7,821 bases of DNA from Clostridiales bacterium. Lineage in GTDB: Bacteria; Bacillota; Clostridia; Oscillospirales; CAG-272. The notes under the pieces were generated by a model. That model worked only from the letters and a program-made list of their open reading frames with translations, had not been told where the DNA came from and did not search any database. Below, piece by piece: positions 1 to 5,300 of the stretch (position 1 is its first letter; the number at the start of each line of letters is the position of its first letter). The stretch is from positions 1 through 7,821 of the forward strand of contig JAGZAC010000069.1 in the NCBI GenBank assembly GCA_018370615.1, in the 5' to 3' direction. The position numbers were made by a program, and so were the translations under genes.

Positions 1-110
1 CCCTTTTTGCCGTCCAGCATAATGTTGTTGATAAGCTTGGTGACAAGCTTGGAATTATACAAAGGATCCGGCAAAACGTCTCTCTTGGATATCTGACCTC
101 TTCTCGACAC
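1..110 (-). CDS. rpsG: 30S ribosomal protein S7, N-terminal part (runs off the left edge)
   Basis: S7 is a primary 16S rRNA-binding protein that nucleates assembly of the 30S head and lines the mRNA exit and E-site region. Only the first 36 codons are present. They read VSRRGQISKRDVLPDPLYNS followed by KLVTKLINNIMLDGKK, the conserved S7 N-terminus. Translation starts at GTG (108-110, reverse complement of cac). The start is fixed by the family N-terminus (M/V-S/P-RRG) and by a strong Shine-Dalgarno AAGGAGGG at 118-125, 7 bases upstream. It lies 152 bases downstream of rpsL on the same strand, the usual rpsL-rpsG order of the str operon. I see no separate convincing promoter, so it is probably cotranscribed with rpsL. 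The gene is partial because of the window edge, not because it is broken. Confidence 0.96.
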   Translation of the reverse strand, partial: MSRRGQISKRDVLPDPLYNSKLVTKLINNIMLDGKK

Positions 111-262
111 TTTTCTTCCCTCCTTCATTAAAAAATGTTATCACAGGTACTCGAAAATAGAATTCCCGATTGTGCCGGAAGGCGGCAGGTGCATATAAAC
201 ATCTTTCACCTTCAGCACGACTGCTGAATTTATTTGATCGAGGAACTTAGCGCAAGGAGTAT
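111..262 (-). promoter_or_regulatory. rpsL-rpsG intercistronic region with two hairpins and the rpsG ribosome binding site
   Basis: This 152-base spacer is long for two adjacent ribosomal protein genes. It holds a perfect 7-bp stem with a 4-base loop (ttcagca 211-217, tgctgaa 222-228) and a GC-rich 5-bp stem (tgccg 173-177, cggca 183-187). A 24-codon reading frame (202 down to 128, minus strand) starts with ATG preceded by AAGGTG and ends next to the rpsG ribosome binding site (118-125). In E. coli, S7 represses its own operon by binding the rpsL-rpsG intercistronic RNA. The structure here could play a comparable part, but that is inference from position; I did not recognise the E. coli S7 site itself. 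Confidence 0.4.
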
Positions 263-679
263 TTACTTCTTCTTTACGCGTTTTGCGCCGTATTTGGAGC
301 GTGCCTGATTGCGGTTTGCTACGCCCTGGGTATCCAGTGTGCCGCGGATGATGTGGTAACGAACACCAGGCAGGTCACGTACACGTCCGCCGCGAATCAA
401 AACAACGGAGTGCTCCTGCAGGTTGTGGCCGATTCCGGGGATGTAGCAGGTAGCCTCCATGCTGTTGGAAAGACGAACTTTTGCGATTTTACGAAGCGCG
501 GAGTTCGGCTTTTTCGGAGTCGTGGTGGTTACCTTGGTGCATACGCCGCGTTTTTGGGGTGAGTGCTGGTCAATGGGCGCATTTTTCAGAGTGTTATAAC
601 CCTGCTGCAGAACGGGGGCCTTGGATTTGTAGGTCTTATCCTTTCTGCCTTGCTTGACAAGCTGGTTAAAGGTTGGCAT
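263..679 (-). CDS. rpsL: 30S ribosomal protein S12
   Basis: S12 sits at the decoding centre of the 30S subunit, contacts h44 and the 530 loop, and controls decoding accuracy; it is the classical streptomycin target protein. The product is 138 residues, matching the long Firmicutes form (E. coli has 124). Visible conserved blocks are PQKRGVCTKV (41-50), TTTTPKKPNSALRK (51-64, with K56 equal to E. coli K43), GHNLQEHSVVLIRGGRV (84-100) and DLPGVRYH (102-109, with D102 the position methylthiolated by RimO in some bacteria). The basic tail KRVKKK closes the protein. Start 679 is chosen because MPTFNQLVKQ is the family N-terminus and AAAGGAGG (686-693) lies 6 bases upstream; an in-frame TTG at 733 lacks such a site. 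Position 101 is Arg where E. coli and Bacillus have Lys (E. coli K88). First gene of the str operon, with its own promoter at 831-859. Confidence 0.98.
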   Translation of the reverse strand: MPTFNQLVKQGRKDKTYKSKAPVLQQGYNTLKNAPIDQHSPQKRGVCTKVTTTTPKKPNSALRKIAKVRLSNSMEATCYIPGIGHNLQEHSVVLIRGGRVRDLPGVRYHIIRGTLDTQGVANRNQARSKYGAKRVKKK

Positions 680-790
680 GCGTTTCCTCCTTTCAATAGG
701 TGATAAAATGTTTATATACAACTGCCGGCACAAGTACAGACAGTTATACGCGGATTATGTTCGGTAAAAATTATCTGTTTTACATATATC

Positions 791-814
791 AGGGTATAAA
801 AACAAGGATACCCT
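791..814 (-). promoter_or_regulatory. Hairpin in the rpsL 5' leader
   Basis: An exact 7-bp inverted repeat (agggtat 791-797, ataccct 808-814) with a 10-base loop lies just downstream of the predicted rpsL start of transcription, inside a leader of roughly 145 bases. No U-run follows it on the minus strand, so it is not an intrinsic terminator. It may affect message stability or be a protein site; nothing in the sequence says which. Confidence 0.35.
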
Positions 815-830
815 AAAACGCGTACGCTTT

Positions 831-859
831 ATTATAGCAGTTTGGTTTTTCATTGTCAA
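831..859 (-). promoter_or_regulatory. Near-consensus sigma-A promoter of the str operon (rpsL-rpsG)
   Basis: On the minus strand there is a perfect -35 TTGACA (854-859), a 17-base spacer, and a perfect -10 TATAAT (831-836) preceded by TGC, which makes an extended -10. The 20 bases upstream of the -35 are almost pure A/T and could act as an UP element. Transcription should start near 824, leaving a leader of about 145 bases before the rpsL ATG. A promoter this strong fits constitutive, growth-rate-linked ribosomal protein expression, independent of rpoBC, which is sealed off by its own terminator. Confidence 0.9.
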
Positions 860-941
860 TATTGTAAATATAATTGAGGAAATTTCTCCGTTTTGCACAA
901 CTTGGGATTTTATATATTCCTTATTTTTCCCGAAAAGGGGA

Positions 942-970
942 ATTTTATACTATTATTTATATCCTTGCAA
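942..970 (-). promoter_or_regulatory. Possible second, weaker promoter upstream of rpsL
   Basis: On the minus strand TTGCAA (965-970, 4 of 6 to the consensus -35) and TAAAAT (942-947, 5 of 6 to the -10) are separated by exactly 17 bases in an AT-rich stretch, right beside the repeat cluster. It would give a leader of about 255 bases to rpsL. In DNA this AT-rich such matches arise easily, so this is a weak call. Confidence 0.25.
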
Positions 971-972
971 AG

Positions 973-1045
973 ACAACCCCTCCGTCAGCTAGCGCTGACA
1001 CCACCCCAGCATCTCCTGCGGAGCTGCACACAGGGGAGGCTTGAG
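973..1045 (+). repeat. Palindromic interspersed repeat, copy A
   Basis: This copy begins acaacccctcc and ends ggggaggcttgag, the same ends as copy C. It holds a perfect variable hairpin (gtcagc 984-989, loop tagc, gctgac 994-999). Its second, GC-rich hairpin is interrupted: about 20 bases containing ctcctgcggag sit between the cacccc and gggg arms. It is the outermost unit of the cluster, on the rpsL side. Confidence 0.7.
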
Positions 1046-1050
1046 AACGA

Positions 1051-1107
1051 AAAAGTCCCCCTTGTGCAAAGGGGGATGGTTTCACGCAGTGAAGCCAGGG
1101 GGATTGT
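1051..1107 (-). repeat. Palindromic interspersed repeat, copy B
   Basis: Inverted relative to copies A and C. It contains the GC-rich hairpin ccccctt (1057-1063), loop gtgca, aaggggg (1069-1075), then the variable hairpin ttcac (1081-1085), gca, gtgaa (1089-1093), and ends agggggattgt. It is the same form as copy E, from which it differs mainly in the variable stem. Confidence 0.75.
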
Positions 1108-1113
1108 CTTACG

Positions 1114-1172
1114 AACAACCCCTCCAACTCGCCTGCGGCGAGCCACCTCCCCTTACACAGGGGAGGCTTGAG
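1114..1172 (+). repeat. Palindromic interspersed repeat, copy C
   Basis: The cleanest copy. It starts aacaacccctcc, has the variable hairpin ctcgcc (1128-1133), loop tgc, ggcgag (1137-1142), then a perfect 8-bp GC-rich hairpin cctcccct (1146-1153), loop tacac, aggggagg (1159-1166), and ends cttgag. Its right half is also the start of the 123-bp tandem duplication. Confidence 0.8.
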
Positions 1173-1338
1173 TTAGGTGGGCCCTCTTGTGGGGAGCTAC
1201 CAGTGAAGCTTCGCTCCAAAAGCTCCTCTTATGTAAAGGGGGGGTCCCGCGAAGCTTCACCTCCAAAGGCTCCCCTTACACAGGGGAGGCTTGAGTTAGG
1301 TGGGCCCCCTTGTGGGGAGCGACCAGTGAAGCTTCGCT
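1147..1338. repeat. Recent 123-bp tandem duplication within the repeat cluster
   Basis: Bases 1147-1215 recur at 1270-1338, exactly 123 bases downstream, with 67 of 69 positions identical (differences at 1184/1307 and 1198/1321). The duplicated block contains the GC-rich hairpin arm, the sequence gaggcttgagttaggtgggc and the near-palindrome agtgaagcttcgct. After it the two units diverge: the first runs into a decayed GC-rich hairpin (about 1222-1242), the second into the intact copy E. High identity beside diverged flanks suggests a late event by recombination or slippage. Confidence 0.8.
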
Positions 1339-1340
1339 TC

Positions 1341-1400
1341 CAAAAGGCCCCCTTGTGCAAAGGGGGCTGGCTCCGCGTATGCGGAGACTGGGGGATTGTT
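1341..1400 (-). repeat. Palindromic interspersed repeat, copy E
   Basis: Same form as copy B: GC-rich hairpin gcccccTT/AAgggggc (1347-1354 with 1360-1367), then the variable hairpin ctccgc (1371-1376), loop gtat, gcggag (1381-1386), ending gggggattgtt. The variable stem differs from copy B at nearly every position yet pairs perfectly. It directly abuts the 3' side of the candidate 6S RNA. Confidence 0.78.
1342..1367 (-). terminator. Repeat hairpin that could terminate minus-strand transcription (possible end of the 6S candidate)
   Basis: Read on the minus strand, the 8-bp GC-rich stem of repeat copy E (1347-1367, 5-base loop) is followed by C and then UUUU (1345-1342). This is a usable though short-tailed intrinsic terminator about 35 bases past the predicted RNA end. 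The repeat may have been co-opted for this; the short U-run makes it uncertain. Confidence 0.35.
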
Positions 1401-1575
1401 TATACTTCCGCCCTTTCCCAACAAGCTTTAGATAAAATAATAGACTGACGACTGCTTTGCTACAGGAGGAGTTATCTTCCGGGCAAAGCAAAAGCCACAG
1501 CGGAGCATGAGAGGCTGGCACCTCTCATGTCCGAACTCAGGGTTGCAGGAACAACACCTAAGTCACTTCTGCGGC
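1401..1575 (-). ncRNA. ssrS: Candidate 6S RNA (RNA polymerase-binding regulatory RNA)
   Basis: 6S RNA binds housekeeping holoenzyme by imitating an open promoter. Seen here: a promoter places the 5' end near 1575, and about 34 bases in comes CCCUGAG (1542-1536). Then follow a perfect 9-bp hairpin (CAUGAGAGG 1529-1521, CCUCUCAUG 1514-1506), GCUCCGC (1506-1500), and a long terminal hairpin (UGCUUUGC 1490-1483 with GCAAAGCA 1460-1453, plus an inner 6-bp stem with UAAC loop). Next come an A/U-rich strand (about 1443-1423) and GUUGGGAA (1422-1415), which pairs with UUCC and CAAC (1551-1542) to close the bubble. E. coli 6S has the same order: CCCCUGAG, small hairpin, GCGCUCCGCGG, terminal stem. Length of about 175 fits the family. 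The outermost closing stem is poor in my hand fold, and the 3' end is approximate. No coding frame explains the conservation-like structure. Another structured RNA is possible. Confidence 0.6.
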
Positions 1576-1581
1576 AAAGAC

Positions 1582-1610
1582 AGCTTACCATATTTTCTTC
1601 AAGTTGTCAA
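1582..1610 (-). promoter_or_regulatory. Sigma-A promoter for the candidate 6S RNA
   Basis: On the minus strand there is a perfect -35 TTGACA (1605-1610), a 17-base spacer, TGG, and then TAAGCT (1582-1587) as an extended -10. The -10 hexamer matches consensus at only 3 of 6 positions, but the TGn extension and ideal -35 compensate. Start of transcription is expected near 1575 (G). Confidence 0.65.
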
Positions 1611-1935
1611 GCGGGCGAGGTGCGCTGTTAGCTTTCAGCTGTCAGTCTATCAAGATAAGTGCTGTGGGTGAATGTGTTCTGGCTGAAGTACATTACTTCA
1701 ACACGCCGCGCATGCGCGATAGCCCACAATCCAGAGTTCTCCGCTCTCGGTCGTGTTTTGTTCCGGGAGTTAGCTTATTCGGCTGTGATACCGCTCTTTC
1801 CTGCCTTTTCCTCACTCCACCGTTTGGAGATGCGGGACTGGCCGGGGGAGCGGCGGAGCCGGATTATATAGATATGCGGTATGTTTTCTGCCCTGCAGGA
1901 GAGATACCGCTGGGACGCTTTTGCGTCTTACCCCC
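1611..1935. other. Gene-free structured stretch (possible plus-strand leader or ncRNA)
   Basis: I see no convincing gene here. The sequence is rich in inverted repeats. An outer stem tgtggg (1663-1668) with cccaca (1723-1728) encloses a 7-bp hairpin (tgaagta 1684-1690, tacttca 1694-1700, flanked by gtgt/acac) and a perfect 12-bp palindrome cgcgcatgcgcg (1707-1718). Further on are ctcca/tggag (1815-1829), a long hairpin (gcggtat 1876-1882 with ataccgc 1904-1910, extended inward by 8 pairs including two G-U), and gacgc/gcgtc (1914-1927). It leads straight into the plus-strand terminator at 1936-1971, so the structured RNA is most likely read on the plus strand. I found no clear plus-strand promoter and no match to a riboswitch I know. 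Confidence 0.4.
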
Positions 1936-1971
1936 AAAGTCAAGCTGTCAAACCGGCAGCTTGACTTTTTT
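1936..1971 (+). terminator. Strong intrinsic terminator, plus strand
   Basis: A perfect 12-bp stem (aaagtcaagctg 1936-1947, cagcttgacttt 1957-1968) with a 9-base loop runs into six T's (1966-1971). On the minus strand no T-run follows, so it works in the plus direction, opposite to all known genes of the window. It implies a plus-strand transcript ending here, or an attenuator for the ORF that starts 26 bases later. Confidence 0.8.
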
Positions 1972-1996
1972 ATTTCAGGTAATGGAGGACTTGACG

Positions 1997-2254
1997 ATGC
2001 GTGGGCAGAATATAGATGCATGCATGAAAAATTACATAGACGTTTTTATAAAGGCGGGAGAATACGGAATTTATGGAAGGGAGGCGGAATATGCCGCCGC
2101 CTGCAAGCTGATTGCGTTCATTGTAGGCTATGACTATACAAAATTGAATGCTGCGCTGCTCCATCCTGTGATTGACAGGTGGGATAAAGGGTGGGAGAGC
2201 CACACTTCAGTAAGCCTCCCTTGTGTAAAGGGAGGTGGCACGGCGGAGCCGTGA
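1997..2254 (+). CDS. Possible small protein of unknown function (85 residues)
   Basis: I do not recognise this product. The frame starts at ATG 1997 with GGAGG (1984-1988) 8 bases upstream; another in-frame ATG at 1982 overlaps that site and has none of its own. Residues 1-70 look protein-like: MRGQNIDACMKNYIDVFIKA, then a Tyr/Ala-rich probable helical part (AEYAAACKLIAFIVGYDYTK) and HPVIDRWDKGW. There is no signal peptide, membrane segment or known motif. From residue 73 on (SLPCVKGGGTAEP and the stop) the sequence is encoded by repeat copy F, so the original C-terminus may have been lost or replaced. It is convergent with rpoC and lies just beyond a strong terminator on its own strand, so it would be expressed only by readthrough, attenuation control or an unseen promoter. 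It could be a decayed fragment or chance. Confidence 0.38.
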   Translation: MRGQNIDACMKNYIDVFIKAGEYGIYGREAEYAAACKLIAFIVGYDYTKLNAALLHPVIDRWDKGWESHTSVSLPCVKGGGTAEP

Positions 2255-2267
2255 CGGAGGGATTGTT
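2212..2267 (-). repeat. Palindromic interspersed repeat, copy F (isolated)
   Basis: Same family as A and C but inverted and about 800 bases away from the cluster. It has an 8-bp GC-rich hairpin cctccctt (2215-2222), loop gtgta, aagggagg (2228-2235), then the variable hairpin cacggc (2239-2244), gga, gccgtg (2248-2253), ending acggagggattgtt. It supplies the last codons and the stop of the small plus-strand ORF. Confidence 0.78.
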
Positions 2268-2304
2268 GATTCATTAAGAAAAATTTATCCAATGAACCAC
2301 CTCC

Positions 2305-2346
2305 AAATAAGGAACCCAGGGAGCAGAATTTTTTCTGCTCCCTGGG
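2305..2346 (-). terminator. Intrinsic terminator of the rpoB-rpoC operon
   Basis: A perfect 12-bp stem (cccagggagcag 2315-2326, ctgctccctggg 2335-2346) with an 8-base loop lies 42 bases past the rpoC stop codon. On the minus strand it is followed by TTCCTTATTT (2314-2305). The U-tract is interrupted, but the stem is long and GC-rich. It separates rpoBC from everything downstream. Confidence 0.88.
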
Positions 2347-2388
2347 CCTTTGTCATTCAAAATGGACGGATACATAATGACGATATTT

Positions 2389-5300
2389 TTATAAGGTCGT
2401 ATCATCCTCCGGCATATCATCGTCAAAATCGTCATCGTAGAGGTCGTCTACGTCCATATCCATATCATCGTCCAGGTCCTCTTTATCTGGGTCGCTGTCC
2501 TCGCTGTCACTGTCTTCCATCATATCGTCGTCTGCGTAGACATCTGCGTCCTCGTCCAGCATAAAGTCGTCATCGTCGTCTTCATCCCGTGCATCCTCCA
2601 TAGAGAGGGCGGCAAAGTTTCGGTAGAACTCTTCATCCGCGGCGGTATTGATTTTCTTAACTTCTACATTGCGGTAACAGGGCATACCGGTACCTGCAGG
2701 AATCAGTTTGCCGATGAGGACATTTTCTTTCAGGCCCATCAAATGGTCCACTTTTCCTTTGATTGCAGCCTCTGTCAAAACCTTGGTAGTTTCCTGGAAG
2801 GAGGCGGCAGACAGGAAGGACTCCGTTTGCAGGGACGCCTTCGTGATTCCCAAAAGGACAGGCTCTGCAGTGGCGAGCTGCAAATCTCGCTCGCCTGCGT
2901 CAATGCGGGCTTGGATTTCCCGGTTGGCATCCAAAAATTCGTTTTTCTCCACATTGATGCCCGGCAGCATATCAGTACTGCCCGGGTCGACAATCCGCAC
3001 TTTGCGGGTCATTTGCCGTGCGATAACTTCGATATGCTTGTCGTTAATACCGATGCTCTGACTGCTGTACACCTTCTGCACTTCGAGGATGATATAATCA
3101 TAAACAGCGTCGATGCCGTTGATGCGCAGAATATCGGCGGGGTTTTTATATCCGGCAGTCAGCTCTTGACCGGCTGCAACGGTGTCTCCTTCATCTACGA
3201 TAATAGATGTGCCATAGGGAACGGGATATTCTTTCTCTTCGCCAGTTTCCGGATTGTGGATAATAATATTGTGGGTTTTCTTTACATCGCGAATGGAAAC
3301 GGTACCGGAAAATTCCGCCACGAAGGAGGTCTTCTTGGGCTTTCTAGCTTCGAAGAGCTCCTCCACACGGGGCAGACCCTGTGTGATGTCGCTTCCCGCA
3401 ACGCCGCCGGTGTGGAAGGTACGCATGGTAAGCTGTGTACCGGGTTCACCGATAGACTGTGCTGCGATGATACCTACTGCTTCGCCGATATTGACAGGTG
3501 TGGAATTTGCAAGGTCGGCGCCGTAGCAGTGAGAGCATACGCCATGGCGTGCGCCGCACTGGAGTACAGTCCGAATTTCCACGCTCTTGATGCCGGCTTC
3601 CTCTACGGCCTTTGCCTGGGCTTCTGTGACCATAGTGTTGTCTTTTACCAGCACCTCGCCCGTTTCCGGATGGACAACATCGCCGATTACATACCGTCCG
3701 AAGATACGGTCGCTGAGCTTTTCAATGGTCTCGTTGCCGTCTTTGATGTCAGAGACGACAATACCGTGGCGTGCGCCGCAGTCTTCTTCTCGGATAATTA
3801 CATCCTGGGATACATCTACCAGACGGCGGGTCAAATATCCAGAGTCGGCAGTTTTCAGTGCGGTATCAGACAGGGATTTACGCGCGCCGCGGGCCGCTAC
3901 AAAGTATTCCAGAATATTCAGACCTTCACGGAAATTGGATTTGATGGGAAGCTCCATGGTTTTACCGGAGGTTGCGAACATCAGTCCGCGCATACCTGCC
4001 AGCTGGCGCATCTGGGTGATGTTACCACGGGCACCGGAGTCGCTCATCATTTTGATTGGATTGTATCTGTCAAAGTTGCTCTGGAGAGCGGCCACTACGT
4101 CGTCCGTGGTTTGCGTCCATGTAGCGATGACACTTTGATACCGTTCCGTTTCGGACAGCTTACCGCGCATAAATTCCTTTTGAATTTGGTCGACTTTCTT
4201 TTCTGCTTCGGCAACCAGGGCATACTTCTCCGGCGGAATCGCCATATCTGCAACAGAAATGGAGATAGCGGCTTTGGTGGAGTATTTATAGCCCATATCC
4301 TTGATTTCATCCAGCACCCTGGCAGTTGTGGGGAAACCGTGATATTTGATACAGCGGTCGATGATCTGGCCAAGCTGCTTGGAACCGCAGACAAAAGTGA
4401 TTTCCAAATCAAAGTATTTTTCCGGGTCGCTTCTGTCTACATATCCCAAATCCTGGGGAATCGGTTTGTTAAAGATAAGGAGGCCGAGGGTCGCGTCGAT
4501 GACCTTGGAAAGCATTTGGCCGTCTTTTTCCTTAGTTACCCGTACTTTGATGGGTGCATGCAGGCCAAGCTCGCCGTTTTCATAGGCCATCATAGCCTCA
4601 TTGAAATCGCGGAATATTTTACCTTCGCCCTTTTCGCCAGCCCGGTCAATGGTCAGGTAGAAGGACCCCAGCACCATGTCCTGAGAAGGAACCGCAATGG
4701 CGCGCCCGTCTACAGGCTTCAAAAGGTTGTTTGCAGAAAGCATGAGGAATCGCGCTTCCGCCTGCGCTTCTGCAGACAGGGGTACGTGAATCGGCATTTG
4801 GTCGCCGTCAAAGTCTGCGTTAAAGGCCTTACATACCAGAGGATGGAGCTTGATGGCGCGTCCTTCCACCAGCACCGGCTCAAATGCCTGGATGGACAAA
4901 CGGTGCAGGGTAGGGGCACGGTTGAGAAGCACAGGATGGTCTTTGATTACGTTTTCCAGTGCATCCCATACTTCTGGACTTGCTCTTTCCACTTTCTTCT
5001 TGGCGTCCTTGATGTTTGCAGCTTTTTGCGTTTCGTGCAGGCGCTTCATAACAAAGGGCTTAAACAGTTCAAGAGCCATTTCCTTGGGCAGGCCGCACTG
5101 ATAAATTTTCAGGGACGGACCTACCACGATAACGGAACGGCCGGAATAGTCTACGCGCTTTCCAAGGAGGTTTTGACGGAATCGTCCCTGTTTTCCTCGG
5201 AGCATTTCCGACAAGGATTTCAGCGGACGGTTGTTGGGGCCGGTCACCGGTTTGCCTCTGCGGCCATTGTCGATCAGAGCGTCCACAGCCTCCTGCAGCA

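Noticed and set aside
680..733. N-terminal extension of rpsL to a TTG at 733
   Set aside because: The extension would include the ribosome binding site itself, lacks its own, and the S12 family starts at MPTxNQL.
973..1400. CRISPR array
   Set aside because: Repeat units alternate in orientation, abut one another and differ in their inner stems. There are no uniform spacers between identical direct repeats and no cas genes.
893..1521. Open frames through the repeat cluster on both strands
   Set aside because: They are translations of the palindromic repeats (peptides such as PLTQGRLELGG and SPLCKGGW recur with each copy). They have no ribosome binding site and no protein-like composition.
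1440..1650. Ten-base inverted repeat (atagactgac 1440-1449, gtcagtctat 1641-1650) enclosing the 6S candidate, which could be read as the closing stem of a longer RNA
   Set aside because: A 10-base match is expected about once by chance in a region this size, and it would put the well-formed promoter inside the RNA. The shorter 6S model explains more.
1862..1867. TATAAT on the minus strand as a further promoter
   Set aside because: No acceptable -35 lies at 16-18 bases (the hexamer at 17 is GCAGAA), and no gene begins downstream on that strand before the well-formed promoter at 1582-1610.
1895..1935. T-box-like sequence (GAUACCGCUGGGACGC, then GCGUCUUACCCCC) ahead of the plus-strand terminator
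   Set aside because: The essential UGGN that pairs with the tRNA end is missing (AGAUACCGC in place of UGGNACCGC), and I find no Stem I or specifier loop upstream. It could at most be a decayed relic.
1604..1996. Upstream extension of the small plus-strand ORF to 216 residues
   Set aside because: The added part translates the structured region and the terminator stem, starts without a ribosome binding site, and has no protein-like character. The start at 1997 has GGAGG at proper spacing.
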